This document shows, one piece after another, positions 1 through 10,376 of a stretch of 64,000 bases of DNA (positions are counted from its first letter, which is position 1; the number at the start of each line of letters is the position of its first letter). The stretch is from Acidomyces sp. 'richmondensis'. Lineage: Eukaryota; Ascomycota; Dothideomycetes; Mycosphaerellales; Teratosphaeriaceae. A program made the translations under genes and the position numbers. Below the pieces are notes generated by a model, which was given only the letters and a program-made list of their open reading frames with translations, had not been told where the DNA came from and ran no database searches. Location of the stretch: positions 558,001 to 622,000 of the forward strand of contig QVLQ01000013.1 of the NCBI GenBank assembly GCA_003545705.1. The letters run 5' to 3'.

Positions 1-327
1 CTTTGTTGAATTTTTGGAAGAGAGGAAAACCCAACTGGAATATCAGCGATCCACCTCTAAGATTTAATTAGTGACTCTCAATACACGTTTTGCAGCCATG
101 TTTCCCGTTTGAACCTTGGAGATGTTTCGATATTGGGAGACATTTTGCCACATGGCTGAGTGTCTATCGTTATCCCCATGATAGGAGGTTGACTATCTAA
201 CACTGCCGGATGGGATCTTTGGGATGGACGCTTCGACAGGTTGACCTTTTGTCATGAGAATTGCTGCACAAATATTCTTCCTCAAAATTAACCATGCGCT
301 TCCAAGCCAAAAAGAACCACACAGACT
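1..327. other. Intergenic / 3' flank
   Basis: No open frame with recognisable content is seen here. The stretch lies downstream of the minus-strand ZNG1-type gene and probably holds its 3' UTR. Confidence 0.4.
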
Positions 328-1593
328 TCAGCCGTGCCTTGGAATCCCTCGGGTTAATGCCTCGTCCATGCTCTGCTGAAACACGCGAGTTCGGTCGCGC
401 AGATTGCGACCAATGAAGACTATCTTGCCGCCATCCTCATGTGCGGTGGCAGAATTGTTCGAATTATCCCCGTCGACAGCTGCCGCATCGACCAGTTCGA
501 AAACCTCCCTCACTCCTTGCAAAATCTTCACTTTCCCATTGTCTAGGGTCAGCCTGCCTTTCGAGCGGTGTATGTCCCAGTCCACTTCCTCTGTCGAATT
601 TGTGGGGAGCTTATTATACCACAGGACTGACTGTAACCAAGCGTCCATCCTTTCATGCTGCAGCTCCGACAGCTTTGGCACAGTTAAGCTGATTGAGCTA
701 ATAGTTGGGTCTAAATGACTGTGGCCCTGGTGGGCGAAATCTAAATCCCCTGCTGCTACATGATCGTACGCGTGTAGATCTAGCACCAACCCTTGCAACT
801 GGAGAATTTGACTGTACTGAGTGACATATATTTTTGCCATCGCGTTGATCGCCTGTACCCTCTTCCGCACCTCTTGCAACTCCGCTGCAGAAACGAGATC
901 AGCTTTATTAACAACAACAACATCCGCATGGCTAATCTGCAGATGAGCCACGGACATCCGGGGACCCTTCCCATGCCCGTCATTCCCTACAATACCCGTC
1001 CCTTTGATCTCATCCGCCACGGCCTCTTCCCCAACTGGCTCATCCAGACACCTAAGCAAGTTTTTAGCATCCACCAACGTCACAATCCCATCCAAATAAA
1101 TCGTTGAGCCCAAGCCTTCATCCATCCAGAATAAAGGTGCCAAATTCCCTGGATCTGCCAATCCTGTCGTCTCTAACAAGACGTAATCGAACATCTCCCC
1201 CCGCCGCTCCATCAGCTGCTCGATGGCATTCACACCCGAATCTTTGACTGAGCAGCAGATACAACCGTTCGCAAGCTCCAGAAAATCCTGCTCCACCTGC
1301 TGCCCGTCGCCTCGCGAGACGGTTAGAGGCTTCTGAGAAGGGTTCACTTCGCCCAATGCCGCAGAGTTGCCGAATTCATTCAAGATAACCGCGATGCGTT
1401 TTCCGTGTTGCGCGGTCAGGATATGGTTGAGGAGCGTGGTCTTGCCTGCACCTAGGTAACCAGTGATGATGGTGATAGGGGTTTTAGTGATTTTATCGGC
1501 GTGCACTTTCGACGGGGAGTTGGATTTCGTTTGATAGATGGGATTTTCATGCGTTGCCACCAATTGGGGCGGAAATTCGTCATCTTCATCCAT
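328..1593 (-). CDS. ZNG1: COG0523/CobW-family GTPase, ZNG1-type zinc chaperone
   Basis: Single-exon gene of 421 aa. The Walker A motif GYLGAGKTT sits at residues 45-53 and the family metal-binding motif CICC at 111-114. An NKAD guanine-specificity motif and a His-rich stretch (HQGHSHLD) follow in the second half, and the CobW C-terminal domain completes the usual architecture. Eukaryotic members (Zng1) transfer zinc to methionine aminopeptidase 1 in a GTP-dependent way. The short N-terminal PPQLV stretch resembles the docking peptide known from animal Zng1 but lacks its Cys, so docking is inferred only. The gene is divergent from the Mob3 gene, with 274 bp between the two starts. The frame is intact. 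Family assignment is secure; the zinc-transfer role comes from family knowledge. Confidence 0.9.
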   Translation of the reverse strand: MDEDDEFPPQLVATHENPIYQTKSNSPSKVHADKITKTPITIITGYLGAGKTTLLNHILTAQHGKRIAVILNEFGNSAALGEVNPSQKPLTVSRGDGQQVEQDFLELANGCICCSVKDSGVNAIEQLMERRGEMFDYVLLETTGLADPGNLAPLFWMDEGLGSTIYLDGIVTLVDAKNLLRCLDEPVGEEAVADEIKGTGIVGNDGHGKGPRMSVAHLQISHADVVVVNKADLVSAAELQEVRKRVQAINAMAKIYVTQYSQILQLQGLVLDLHAYDHVAAGDLDFAHQGHSHLDPTISSISLTVPKLSELQHERMDAWLQSVLWYNKLPTNSTEEVDWDIHRSKGRLTLDNGKVKILQGVREVFELVDAAAVDGDNSNNSATAHEDGGKIVFIGRNLRDRTRVFQQSMDEALTRGIPRHG

Positions 1594-1867
1594 TCCGGAA
1601 AGATCGGGGTGTTTGGGACTTGGGTACTGGAAGGACGTCGCAGGTGAAAATGTTCATTCACATGCAATGTGAAGACTACTTCTTCAGGTGTAGCGGCGGG
1701 CATTCCCGTCGAAGCAGTACCGAGCCGTGCCTGCCCTGCATGGCAAGCGCAAGCTTAATCAATCGGGCCAAGGTCTCGGTCGCTCAGACGAGCGTTGTTT
1801 GTTGCAACATTCATTTAACAATTTGTGTGCTCGCCGCCCTTCTCCGCCGCGGGCCTCTATCACACCC

Positions 1868-3398
1868 ATGGCGGCTCATTCGCCGGCATCGTCTCCGCGG
1901 CTTCCATCCCCGCCGCCGATGGCGGAGGACCAAACTATGCCAACATCGCCCGGCGTATCACTGTTTGAGGACCAGGGCAAATTTCCCACCGTCTCAATCG
2001 ACAAGGGAGCGTCGCGGCGCATTCGACCAGGCTCCAAGGCGGAGGAAATGGCCGAGGGGCCTCCACTGGTGCCGCTGCACGAGGTATATATCTCGCGGAC
2101 AAAGATACACAAAATTAGTGGTGTCTCGCTAATCGTTGTTCCGCGAGCAGATCGAATCCGCCTTCCCCCTCACTGAGCACCTCAAAGCGCAACACTACGC
2201 CTATACCCATCCCTCCGACGCTTCCACCGTGGTACGGCCACTGACGGCGGACATCGCTCAGCAGCTCGCGCGGCCTCCAGCTCAGACGTCGCGCGAGATC
2301 TGGCTCTACGAACTCGCTCGCTTCCTGATCCAGAAAACCAACGCGGTCCTCGTGGCCCTCTTCGCCGACACCCCACCTTGTTCTCCACTCACCTGCCCGG
2401 AAATGCGCGCCAGCGAGTGGCAGTATCTCTGCGCCGTACATGACCCGCCGAAATCGTGCTCCGCCATCGATTATTGCTGTCACACCCTTGACTGGGCGGC
2501 TACGACGTTGACCAGCAACAAGATGTTCCCACGACGCATTGAGTTGGGGTCAGGTGCGCCGCCGGGGGCCCAAGGTGATAAGACCTTGGCCATGCAGATG
2601 AAGGAGATCACGAATATATTTCGTCGCGTGTACCGGATCTATGCTCACGCTTGGTTTCAGCATCGCGATATGTTTTGGCGGGTGGAGGGGAAGACGGGAT
2701 TGTATATTTTTTTTAAGACCGTGTGCGATGAGTACGGCATCATCCAGCCGGAGAGCTACACCATCCCTCCAGAGGCGGAGGGATTGGAGCCGACTGGGGA
2801 AGAGAAGGAAGTGGAGGCGGTGTCTCCCAGACGGCCGGCGGTTTTGAAGCGAGATGGGGGCGTTGTGGATGAGACGTTGGAGCCTTCAACAGCGGGCAAT
2901 GAAGTTCGGACGGGCGGGGACACGACGAAGCGCCATCGACATAGCTTGTCTGATCGCGCGCCAAGCGTGACAACGGTGATACATGAGGAGGTGGAGGAAG
3001 AGGATGAGGCACAGAGTCAGACGCCGCAAGACGCGCGACCGATACTCGAGCGGCAGGGGACGAGCCTAAAGGACTTTGCAGGGTTGTCGCCGCAGCCTGC
3101 GCAGCAAATACAGGAGGAGCCGCCGACATCGGAAGAGGCGGCCGAGGTGAAGTCAGAGGAGTCGGAAGGGGATAACGTGGATGAGAAGGTAGAGGATGAA
3201 GAGAAGAGTACTGAAGAGAGTATGTTGGGGATTAGTAGGAGTGAAACTCTTCGGCCAACGATCTCCAAAGAGGAGGAAGGAACAGCAGGGCCGGAGGAGG
3301 ATGGGGACCAAACCGTTGTCCGTGAATCTGATGGACATAGGGAACCGCAGGTGAAAGTGGAGGAGATCGAGGTCGACGCCATCAAAGGCGAGGAATAG
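1868..3398 (+). CDS. mob3: Mob1/phocein family protein (Mob3/MOB4 type, STRIPAK)
   Basis: Two exons, 1868..2083 and 2151..3398, are joined in phase 0 across a 67-nt intron (gtatat...gcgagcag, with a gctaatc branch-like motif). The product is about 487 aa. The Mob fold occupies roughly residues 75-250. Zinc-site signatures are visible: CPEM with a downstream Cys, and HAWFQHRD supplying the two His. The stretches ending SAIDYC and RVYRIYAHAWF are typical of phocein (MOB4) rather than Mob1. In Neurospora and Sordaria, Mob3 is a STRIPAK subunit needed for hyphal fusion and fruiting-body development. The C-terminal half (about 230 aa) is acidic, Glu/Ser-rich and low-complexity, a common fungal extension. 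The start is the first ATG in frame after the upstream intergenic stretch. Confidence 0.85.
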
Positions 3399-3677
3399 AT
3401 ACTCATGTACAATACGAAAGTAACACATTGGCACGACTGACGGAGAGGTCATGCGACAGGGTGAAAAGGAATACTCCAATTGCGTGGAAGCGCGCGGCGC
3501 CGCCGCACTTATCGTCATGTACTTCTCTGCCCTGTGCGGTCACGAATGCTCCCCCACCCTGACCATTCTCCCCCGAGTCTTCGCCGGACGCCATGCTTGC
3601 AGTTGTCTTCGCAGACCCCCAAACCTTCCATCCCGTCCGCATTTCTTCCTAATACAGCCCACATCTCATCCGAACTC

Positions 3678-4044
3678 TCAACTCAGACTCTGAATCAAAC
3701 ACACATTATCCCCCTTCAATAAAATTTGGCCTAAACCCACTTACATTAGTTCCCCACCTCTAGGCCCATCCTGTACATGTTTTGGGTAACTTACCAAGTT
3801 CACGCCTCTTCCCCTCGCCCTCGGGGTTCTCCTTCGTCTGCTGCGGTACCTCGACCGCATCGTCGACGACTAAATTCATAAACTCATCGAACCCCCGGAT
3901 TTTGCCCTCGATGCGCGTGCCCACTTGCTCGTACAGCCAGATGCTCACAGGGCTGCGCTGCTGAAGGAGCTTGAAGATGAAGTTGATGGGGGGAAGAAGC
4001 ACGCGACGGTTGCCTCCTCCGCCACCACCTGGTCGGCCGGACAT
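3678..4044 (-). CDS. SME1: Small nuclear ribonucleoprotein SmE
   Basis: Exons 4044..3795 and 3730..3678 are separated by a 64-nt intron (gtaagt...tttag) and give a 100-aa protein, the usual SmE length. The N-terminus is Gly-rich. The Sm1 motif (VSIWLYEQVGTRIEGKIRGFD) and, after splicing, the Sm2 segment ILLKGDNVCLIQS are present. SmE is part of the heptameric Sm ring on U1, U2, U4 and U5 snRNAs. Reading through the intron gives a false C-terminus, so the small second exon is required to complete Sm2. The gene is convergent with the Mob3 gene (about 280 bp between stops). Confidence 0.93.
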
Positions 4045-4511
4045 GATTTTTGTTGTTGTTGGTGGTGAATAGACAGGATTAAAATAGGGTTGAAGTGAGG
4101 AAGTGGAGGCAGGTAGCTATATATGAGATTTTAAACACCGTGCCAGTCGACGGAATTGTTAATTGTCTATGGATTTAAATGCGTACATGATTCGCGTGGA
4201 GGCGGAAACATTTTGGGCCAAGCCCGACGAGCCGCCGAGATTTCGTGGGGCAAGGCGCGGCCGCATGTCCGTCTGTGATTTTGCTACATAGCGCCTTTCC
4301 TCAGCAACGTGCACAACACAGCACCACGTTCACCACCCTCACCTTCATCATCATATTTGGAGGTGCAACACCTTCGATTCCCTGTCCCTACAGACTTTGT
4401 ATCCCCCGGGGAATGTGTTTTCGGCTTAGGGCCTTGTCGACGCCATAACCACACCATCCCTCCTGTCCTAAAAACCCCGCAGGAAGTGGCCTTTTTACTC
4501 ACTTACCCAGC

Positions 4512-7500
4512 ATGGCGACTGCGGCAACTATGAATGGCGGTGGCTTTGCTCCTGTCCTCGATGCTCTTGCCACCATGTCCTCCACCGCGGATCGCGCACG
4601 CAAAGGTCAAGCTCATCAGTACCTCGAGCATTTCCAAAAGAGCCAAGAGGCGTGGACCTCTACCCTTGCCATCCTGCAATCTGGCACCGCGACCGACGAG
4701 GCGAAATTATTTGCCGCCACCACACTGAAGGGAAAGGTATGTGTTTGATCGTCGTTTGTCGTTGGTGAGGGGTGAGTCCCGAGCGACGACTGCCAAAGAC
4801 CAAAATAACAGAGGCTGACGTCTTTGTCATGTGTTTGGGGGTTTTTAGATTGTATTTGATTTCTATCAGTTACCACGTGAATCTCTGCCGCAGTTGCGGG
4901 ACACGCTTTTACAGCTATTCGCTCAGTTTGCCTCCGGCCCGAAACCTGTCCGCACTCAGCTCGCCGTGTGCCTCGCCAACGTTGCAATCCAGATGCTGGA
5001 ATGGAAGAGCGTGGTCCCGACGGTTGTAGATGCTCTGAGAAGCGAGTCAACATGCGTCTTGGAGTTTCTGCGCGTGCTTCCCGAGGAGGTGACGGAGGGA
5101 CGCAAGATCGCCCTGGGCGAGGAGGAGCTGGCATCGCGCACTAAAGAGTTGCTGGAGGACAACGCGGAGCCTGTGTTAAGGCTGCTGACCCAGTATGTCC
5201 AGGCGGCACCTTCGGCCGCGGCAAGAAATCCGCTTCTGTTGGATTGTGTGACGGCGTGGATGCGGGAGATCCCCGTCCGGGATGTTGTGGGGTCGCCGCT
5301 GTTGGAGGTGGTGATGTTGGCGTTGCAGGCGGAGGAAGCTTTCGACTCTGCCGTGGAAGCGGTATGCACGATGTTCAAGGAGACGCGGGAGGTAGATGAA
5401 AATGCGGCGACGATCAAGGTGTTGTATCCACGGCTGGCGGCGTTGCAGCCGCGGATACGGATGTGCGCGGAGCAGGAAGATTGGGAGACGTTCAAGGGCG
5501 TCACGCGCGTGTTTGCTGAGGCGGGTGAGGCATGGGTGGTGTTGATCGCGCGCGAGGCCGAGCAGTTCCGTGCGCTGGTAGAGTGTGTGCTGGAATGCTG
5601 TCTACGGGACAAGGAGCGGGAGGCGTTGTCGCAGACCTTCAATTTCTGGTACGAGTTGAAGCAGTACATCACATTGGAGCGATATATGGATGCCCGACTG
5701 CAATTCGTGGACGTCTATTCGAAGCTAGTGGACATCATGATTTGGACATCTACAATACCCCTCTCCCGAAGGCGGTGGTGGCGATGGAACGTCGACAGAC
5801 TTGTTTGAAGGCGACCGCGAAGCCGAGGACAAGTTCCGCGAGTTCCGCCACCATATGGGTGATGTGCTGAAGGACGCGTGCGAGGTCATTGGCGTTACCG
5901 AATGTCTGCGCAAGTCATACGATTTGATTGAAAAATGGGTGGGCCAGTACGGCGCGCAGGCTCAGGCTGGCAAGGTGCCGCAATGGCAGCAACTAGAGGC
6001 ACCACTTTTCAGCATGCGCGCGATGGGCCGCATGGTGCCGCGGGAGGAGAACATCATGCTCCCCCGCCTCATCCCCCTAATCGTTCAGATCCCGGACCAC
6101 GAGAAAGTCCGCTTCCAGGCTGTTATGGCGCTAGGCAGGTACACGGAATGGACGGCGGGAGCACCCAGAGACGCTTCAAGACCAGCTCAATTTCATCATG
6201 GCCGCTTTCCACCATCCCTCCTCTGAAGTGGTGCGCGCGGCGGCGTTGAGCTTTAAATTCTTTTGCACCGACTGCGCGAACCTGCTCAAGGGCTTCATGC
6301 CACAATTGCAGCAATTCTACATCTCAGTCGTTGACTCCCTACCAGCAGGCAGCCAAGAGGAAGTGACAGAAGGTGTTGCCGCCGTCCTCGCTCGCCAACC
6401 TCTCGAGTCTTTGCACCAATCCTTCAAAATGTGCGGCGACCCCATCGTAGAGCGCCTGGCCCAGATGGCGCACACAGCGGCGGGAGATAAGGCGGCCCAG
6501 CTTGCCATTGCCGATCGCCTCAATCTGGTCACCATCTTCATTCAATGGGTTACGCCGTATGTCGAGCCCGGACAATCCCACCCCGCCGTGCGTTATTGCG
6601 AGGAGATTTTTCCTCTCCTCGCCGCTCTCTGCGAACAGTTCCTCTCCTGCACCCCCATCGTCGAGCGTGTGTGTCGATGTTGGCGGTATATGGTGTTATC
6701 GTACCGCACGGCGGCGGCGCCGCTGCTACCCCTGTTGGCAGACAAGCTAGCCGCGGGCTTCGCTGCCAGTCGACAGGGTTGCTTCCTCTGGGCTACCGAC
6801 AGCATTGTGCGGGAATTCAGTGACGAAGATGGCCACGTGGTCGACGCGAGCACCGTGCAAGCCATTTACGCTTTTTACGAGCAACAAGCCACCGCCTTCC
6901 TCCGCGCCCTGAATGATATGCCTCCGGAAGAGCTGCCAGACGTCATCGAAGATTTCTTTCGCCTCACCACCGATGTTCTGCTCTACCACCCTGCACGCCT
7001 TCTCGCCTCACCCCTCATCCCCTCCATTCTTGCTGCTGCCTCCACGAGTCTCACCCTTTTAAAAGAAGAGCCTTTGATCGCCACGCTCCATTTCCTCCGG
7101 GACATCCTAGCCTACGGCACCGCTGACTCTCCCACTTCCCCACTCGACGCTGATGGGTACGCCACTCGTCGTCCCAACCCCCCCCGAAATTCAATCTGCG
7201 GTGCGCACCCTCGCCCTCGCCTCAGGTGAGGAGGTGACCCAGCGATGTCTTACCGGTATGATGTATACATTCCCTGCGGACTGCTTTCCTGATGCGTCGG
7301 GGGTGTTGCTCGTGCTCTTTCAGCTGCTACCGGAAGAGACCACGGAGTGGGTGGCGCGGACGGTGGGGATGTTGCCCGAAGGGAGTGTGGGTCCCGAAGA
7401 GCGGGAACGTTTAGTCAGAGGCTTACAGACGAAGATTCAGACGGGTGAGGTCCGGCGGGTGAGAGGGTTGTTACAAGACTTTTCGAATTCATACAGAAGG

Positions 7501-7566
7501 AGAAATGTCGCACCGCGGGAGGGGCTGGGTAGGTTGGAAGCGGTGAAGTTTCGGTTTGAGGGGTAG
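4512..7566 (+). CDS. MTR10: Importin beta-family receptor Mtr10/transportin-3, frame broken three times
   Basis: Exon 1 is 4512..4736, the intron 4737..4848 (112 nt), and exon 2 runs to 7566. The HEAT-repeat protein would be about 979 aa, like yeast Mtr10 (importer of SR-like mRNA-binding proteins such as Npl3). Family hallmarks include the segment after KGK entering IVFDFYQLP, FLRVLPEEVTEGRKI and DLFEGDREAEDKFREFRH. The exon 2 frame is not continuous. Three single extra bases must be skipped to follow the family sequence: a T in TTT at 5741-5743, a G in GGG at 6157-6159, and a C in the C8 run at 7178-7185. Every segment between them reads as conserved Mtr10 and none carries splice signals that would rescue the frame. 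As written, translation would stop at 5808. Either the sequence has run-length errors or this copy is dead. Confidence 0.88.
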
Positions 7567-8332
7567 GGAGAATAATTTGGGCTATATTGGTGGGAAGGTG
7601 GGTATGTGATGTTGAGGGATGCGTGATGGCAGCCGGTTTTCATGTAGAGATTGCCATTTGGTGGTGGCTGATAGAGAGATATAGGGACGAGAGACGAGGG
7701 GAGCAGCATATGACTTTGCCGAAAGGACTATTGGGGCAAGATCTTTGTAGGGACAGGGATAAGTGCATAGGTTCTTCTTTTCTTTTTTTTTTTCCCATGA
7801 TACCACCGGGGCGGGTTGTGCGGTGTGGGCGTGAATGTGTGTATATAGGGAGATTAAGGGAAATATAGTAGTGGTTCCCGCATAGCTTGGTTGTACGAGG
7901 CTCTTATTAATTAACAGATAGAGAGGAGAATCATTCTGTTCTATCACATTCGAGCGTTGGGAAACGTTAAAATGGCTGGAGAATGTGAAGACTGTGCCTT
8001 GTGAACTTGACAGACGCGGAGAACAGCGGAAAAGAGGCTTTTAGGGTTACGCAGCGGCCCGTACCCTCTTTTATGCCTAAATGTGTATAAATGATGTCAT
8101 TCGGCAGCTTTCGCGCTGGTCCCTGAACGAGTGCGTGCCAGCCTAGGCTTCTTTTGCTGCCGGTGGTATGTGCGAGCCAATCCGTCTTGTTCTCGTGGAG
8201 ACGATTTGGCTTCCCCTACCTCATCAGCCTTCTCGCAGAATGATACCATCTAGATAAAGTCAAACCTCATATCTTCGTCCCATCTGTAGTCCTTCCTTAT
8301 CCTCCTTTCGCGTACACGTGCGCGGTGCACAC
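7567..8332. other. Intergenic, Mtr10 3' flank and SAP30-like promoter
   Basis: No convincing gene is seen. It holds a T-rich run near 7780-7793 and short AT-rich patches. The ORFs present are short and unconserved in appearance. Confidence 0.4.
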
Positions 8333-9142
8333 ATGCCAGCAGCGAAATCGCGTCCCGCGGCCGCGGCCGGGGTGGAAGACTACCGGTCCGACGCGTCAAT
8401 AACGAGGGAGCGGGCAGCGGTGAATACGCGAAAAGTGAGGAATAACCATAATGGTCATGCGGCGGCGGTCTCGGGGTTGAATGGAAAGGCACCGAAAGAG
8501 CAGATGCCGGTCACGGCTGCCGAAGATAGTGGAGTTGGCGCCACGACGGCGACGTTGGGAACACATCAAGGTGGTGGAGAGGGTGGCCATGGTGATGGTG
8601 CTGCTGCTGCTTCTGGAACGGGGGTATGGATGTTCAATCTACCGATCCACTTCATTCATTCTTCGTCGTCATCCCCCTTTTCCCACCTCCACTCGGTCCA
8701 TTGGGATTGGTTCTCCCAGCAGGAACAATTGCACTAAGACTTGCGGACGGCAGATGAGTTGGACGACCGCCTCCGTTCCCCTTCTCGACCGCTACCGCCT
8801 GGCACACCACCTCCCCGTCCCCGCTGCGTTCACATCACCGTATCACCTTGCGCTTCTGACGAACACGGGGTTGGGACGGCAATCGCCCACGATGGCGCGA
8901 AGGAGGGAAAAGCGGCGCGTGGCGCGCGAGCAGGTCGCGATGGCTGTGAGGAAGAATTTCAACGGCGCGGCAGTGAGCGAGACGGACGTGGTGGTCGAAA
9001 TGGTGTATAAGGTGAGACATCGAGGTGAGTCTTTCTGTTTTGGTAGATGTGTTAGGAGTGGGCGAGTCACTAATACTGAGGTTGGACGGCAGATAAGGCG
9101 TTTCGGATGCGGTCAGCGGTGCCAGGGCCAAAGAAGGCGTGA
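8333..9142 (+). CDS. SAP30-like Sin3-binding protein (Rpd3/Sin3 HDAC complex)
   Basis: Three exons (8333..8623, 8754..9024, 9093..9142) splice in phases 0 and 1 through introns of 130 and 68 nt; the second has a tcactaatac branch motif. The product is 203 aa. The N-terminal half is low-complexity (Ala/Gly, RNNHNGH). The C-terminal half holds the conserved block WTTASVPLLDRYRLAHHL, then SPTMARRREKRR, AVRKNFNG, VVEMVYKVRHRDKAFRMR. This arrangement matches fungal proteins annotated with the SAP30 Sin3-binding domain, which tether Sin3 to the Rpd3 deacetylase. The last exon supplies only DKAFRMR and a short tail. Assignment rests on remembered family motifs; the exon structure is well supported by phase continuity. 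Confidence 0.68.
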
Positions 9143-9217
9143 GAAGAATTCCTTTTTCTGCGTTCGGGAGGACAAGGGACTGTCGAAAAAGAATATGCGG
9201 TTTTTTTTGTGGGTTGT

Positions 9218-9246
9218 GGGGGGGGGGGGGGGGGGGGGGGGGGGGG
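9218..9246. repeat. Mononucleotide run, 29 G
   Basis: An uninterrupted run of 29 G on the plus strand lies 75 bp downstream of the SAP30-like stop codon, preceded by a T8 run (9201-9208). The exact length is unlikely to be reliable. Such a tract can form G-quadruplex structure and is prone to slippage. Confidence 0.9.
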
Positions 9247-10148
9247 AAGGAAAGAGACGGGTGGTTTGGGGGGATTTGGGGTTTGGGGAATGGGAGAAGG
9301 AACGATATGGTATGTGATGTGATGTGAATCTTGGTTGGCTTTGGATATATGGGTTCATGGCGTCCGGGCATGACGAGAAGTCCAATGCATGTACGCATAG
9401 CCATGGGGTCTCGATCTGATGGCGTTCTTGCATGGAAAGTGGTTAAATTAGGAAATGAGGTACGTATCGTCTTGTAAGAGCAGCCGCTAATTTTCCAACC
9501 AATATCCAATCCGTTCCGGGGTCGTATGCCCAGCTGCCTCATCGCGTCAAAGTCTTTTGAAAAAGAAATTCAAGTCTTCATACGGCAATGAAATTATGTA
9601 ATATCTCCGGAAACTAACAAATATCCCTGGATCTTCCCACAAAAGCGTTAAGGGAGGTCTCATACAATGTCGCTGCGATTGTCATTTCCTTCTTTCCTCA
9701 CAGCGCAGAGATGATTCCTCGTAAGAATCGATGACGATCACTTGAGCATCCTGATGCGGCATTTTGATAGCATGGTCACCCAACCGATCGACATTCCATT
9801 CGGGTAGAACCTCTCGTGGAGGGTTTTACATCGATTGCTACTTTCCCGATCAGTGTACATCGGAGCAGAGCCGATGAAACCCTCCCGTCACATGTACGAG
9901 TTAGGATAGAGGACATCACGTATTACAAAACCTCTACGCAGGAATTACGAGATAACAGATCTAGTTTGTTGATTCCGAAATCGAGGAATAAAGAAAAAGA
10001 CATAAATGTCATATCAGCGCCCCCGACTTCTTGAATGTTGCCTCACATATATACATACTTTTTCCGCAAAATCCGGGTACCTCGTCATCACATGTTGTCT
10101 TCCATCATTCTCGGGCATGCAATCCTGCCAAAAACAACGGAAGTGATG

Positions 10149-10180
<32 letters not shown>

Positions 10181-10376
10181 GATGGACCACGACGACAATG
10201 ATAGCGACGACAACAACGACCAAAAGACAAGAAGAAAAACTCTCATCAACATTCTCCGACGCGAGATCCTCCTCAAAACTTCCGCGCCATGCAAGCAGAA
10301 CTCTAAACCTGTTCCAAGAATGATCGAATGGAGACTACAGCCCGTTTTTCCCTTCGGAAGCATGACCTTAGAACCG
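9247..10376. other. Intergenic between convergent SAP30-like and BRO1 genes
   Basis: About 1.1 kb without a supported gene. It contains the ATG microsatellite listed separately. Short ORFs on both strands are low-complexity or antisense. Confidence 0.4.
10142..10184. repeat. (GAT)n trinucleotide microsatellite
   Basis: Near-perfect GAT/ATG repeats with a single GGT interruption. The region appears non-coding; the apparent Met or His runs in overlapping ORFs are by-products of the repeat. Confidence 0.85.

Noticed and set aside
7153..7290. Possible intron around the C8 run in Mtr10
   Set aside because: A gtacgc...cctcag pair exists but joins in a phase that gives an immediate stop and would delete conserved residues.
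4849..7566. Programmed +1 frameshifting in Mtr10
   Set aside because: Three sites with no shared slippery motif or stop-codon context; error or decay is simpler.
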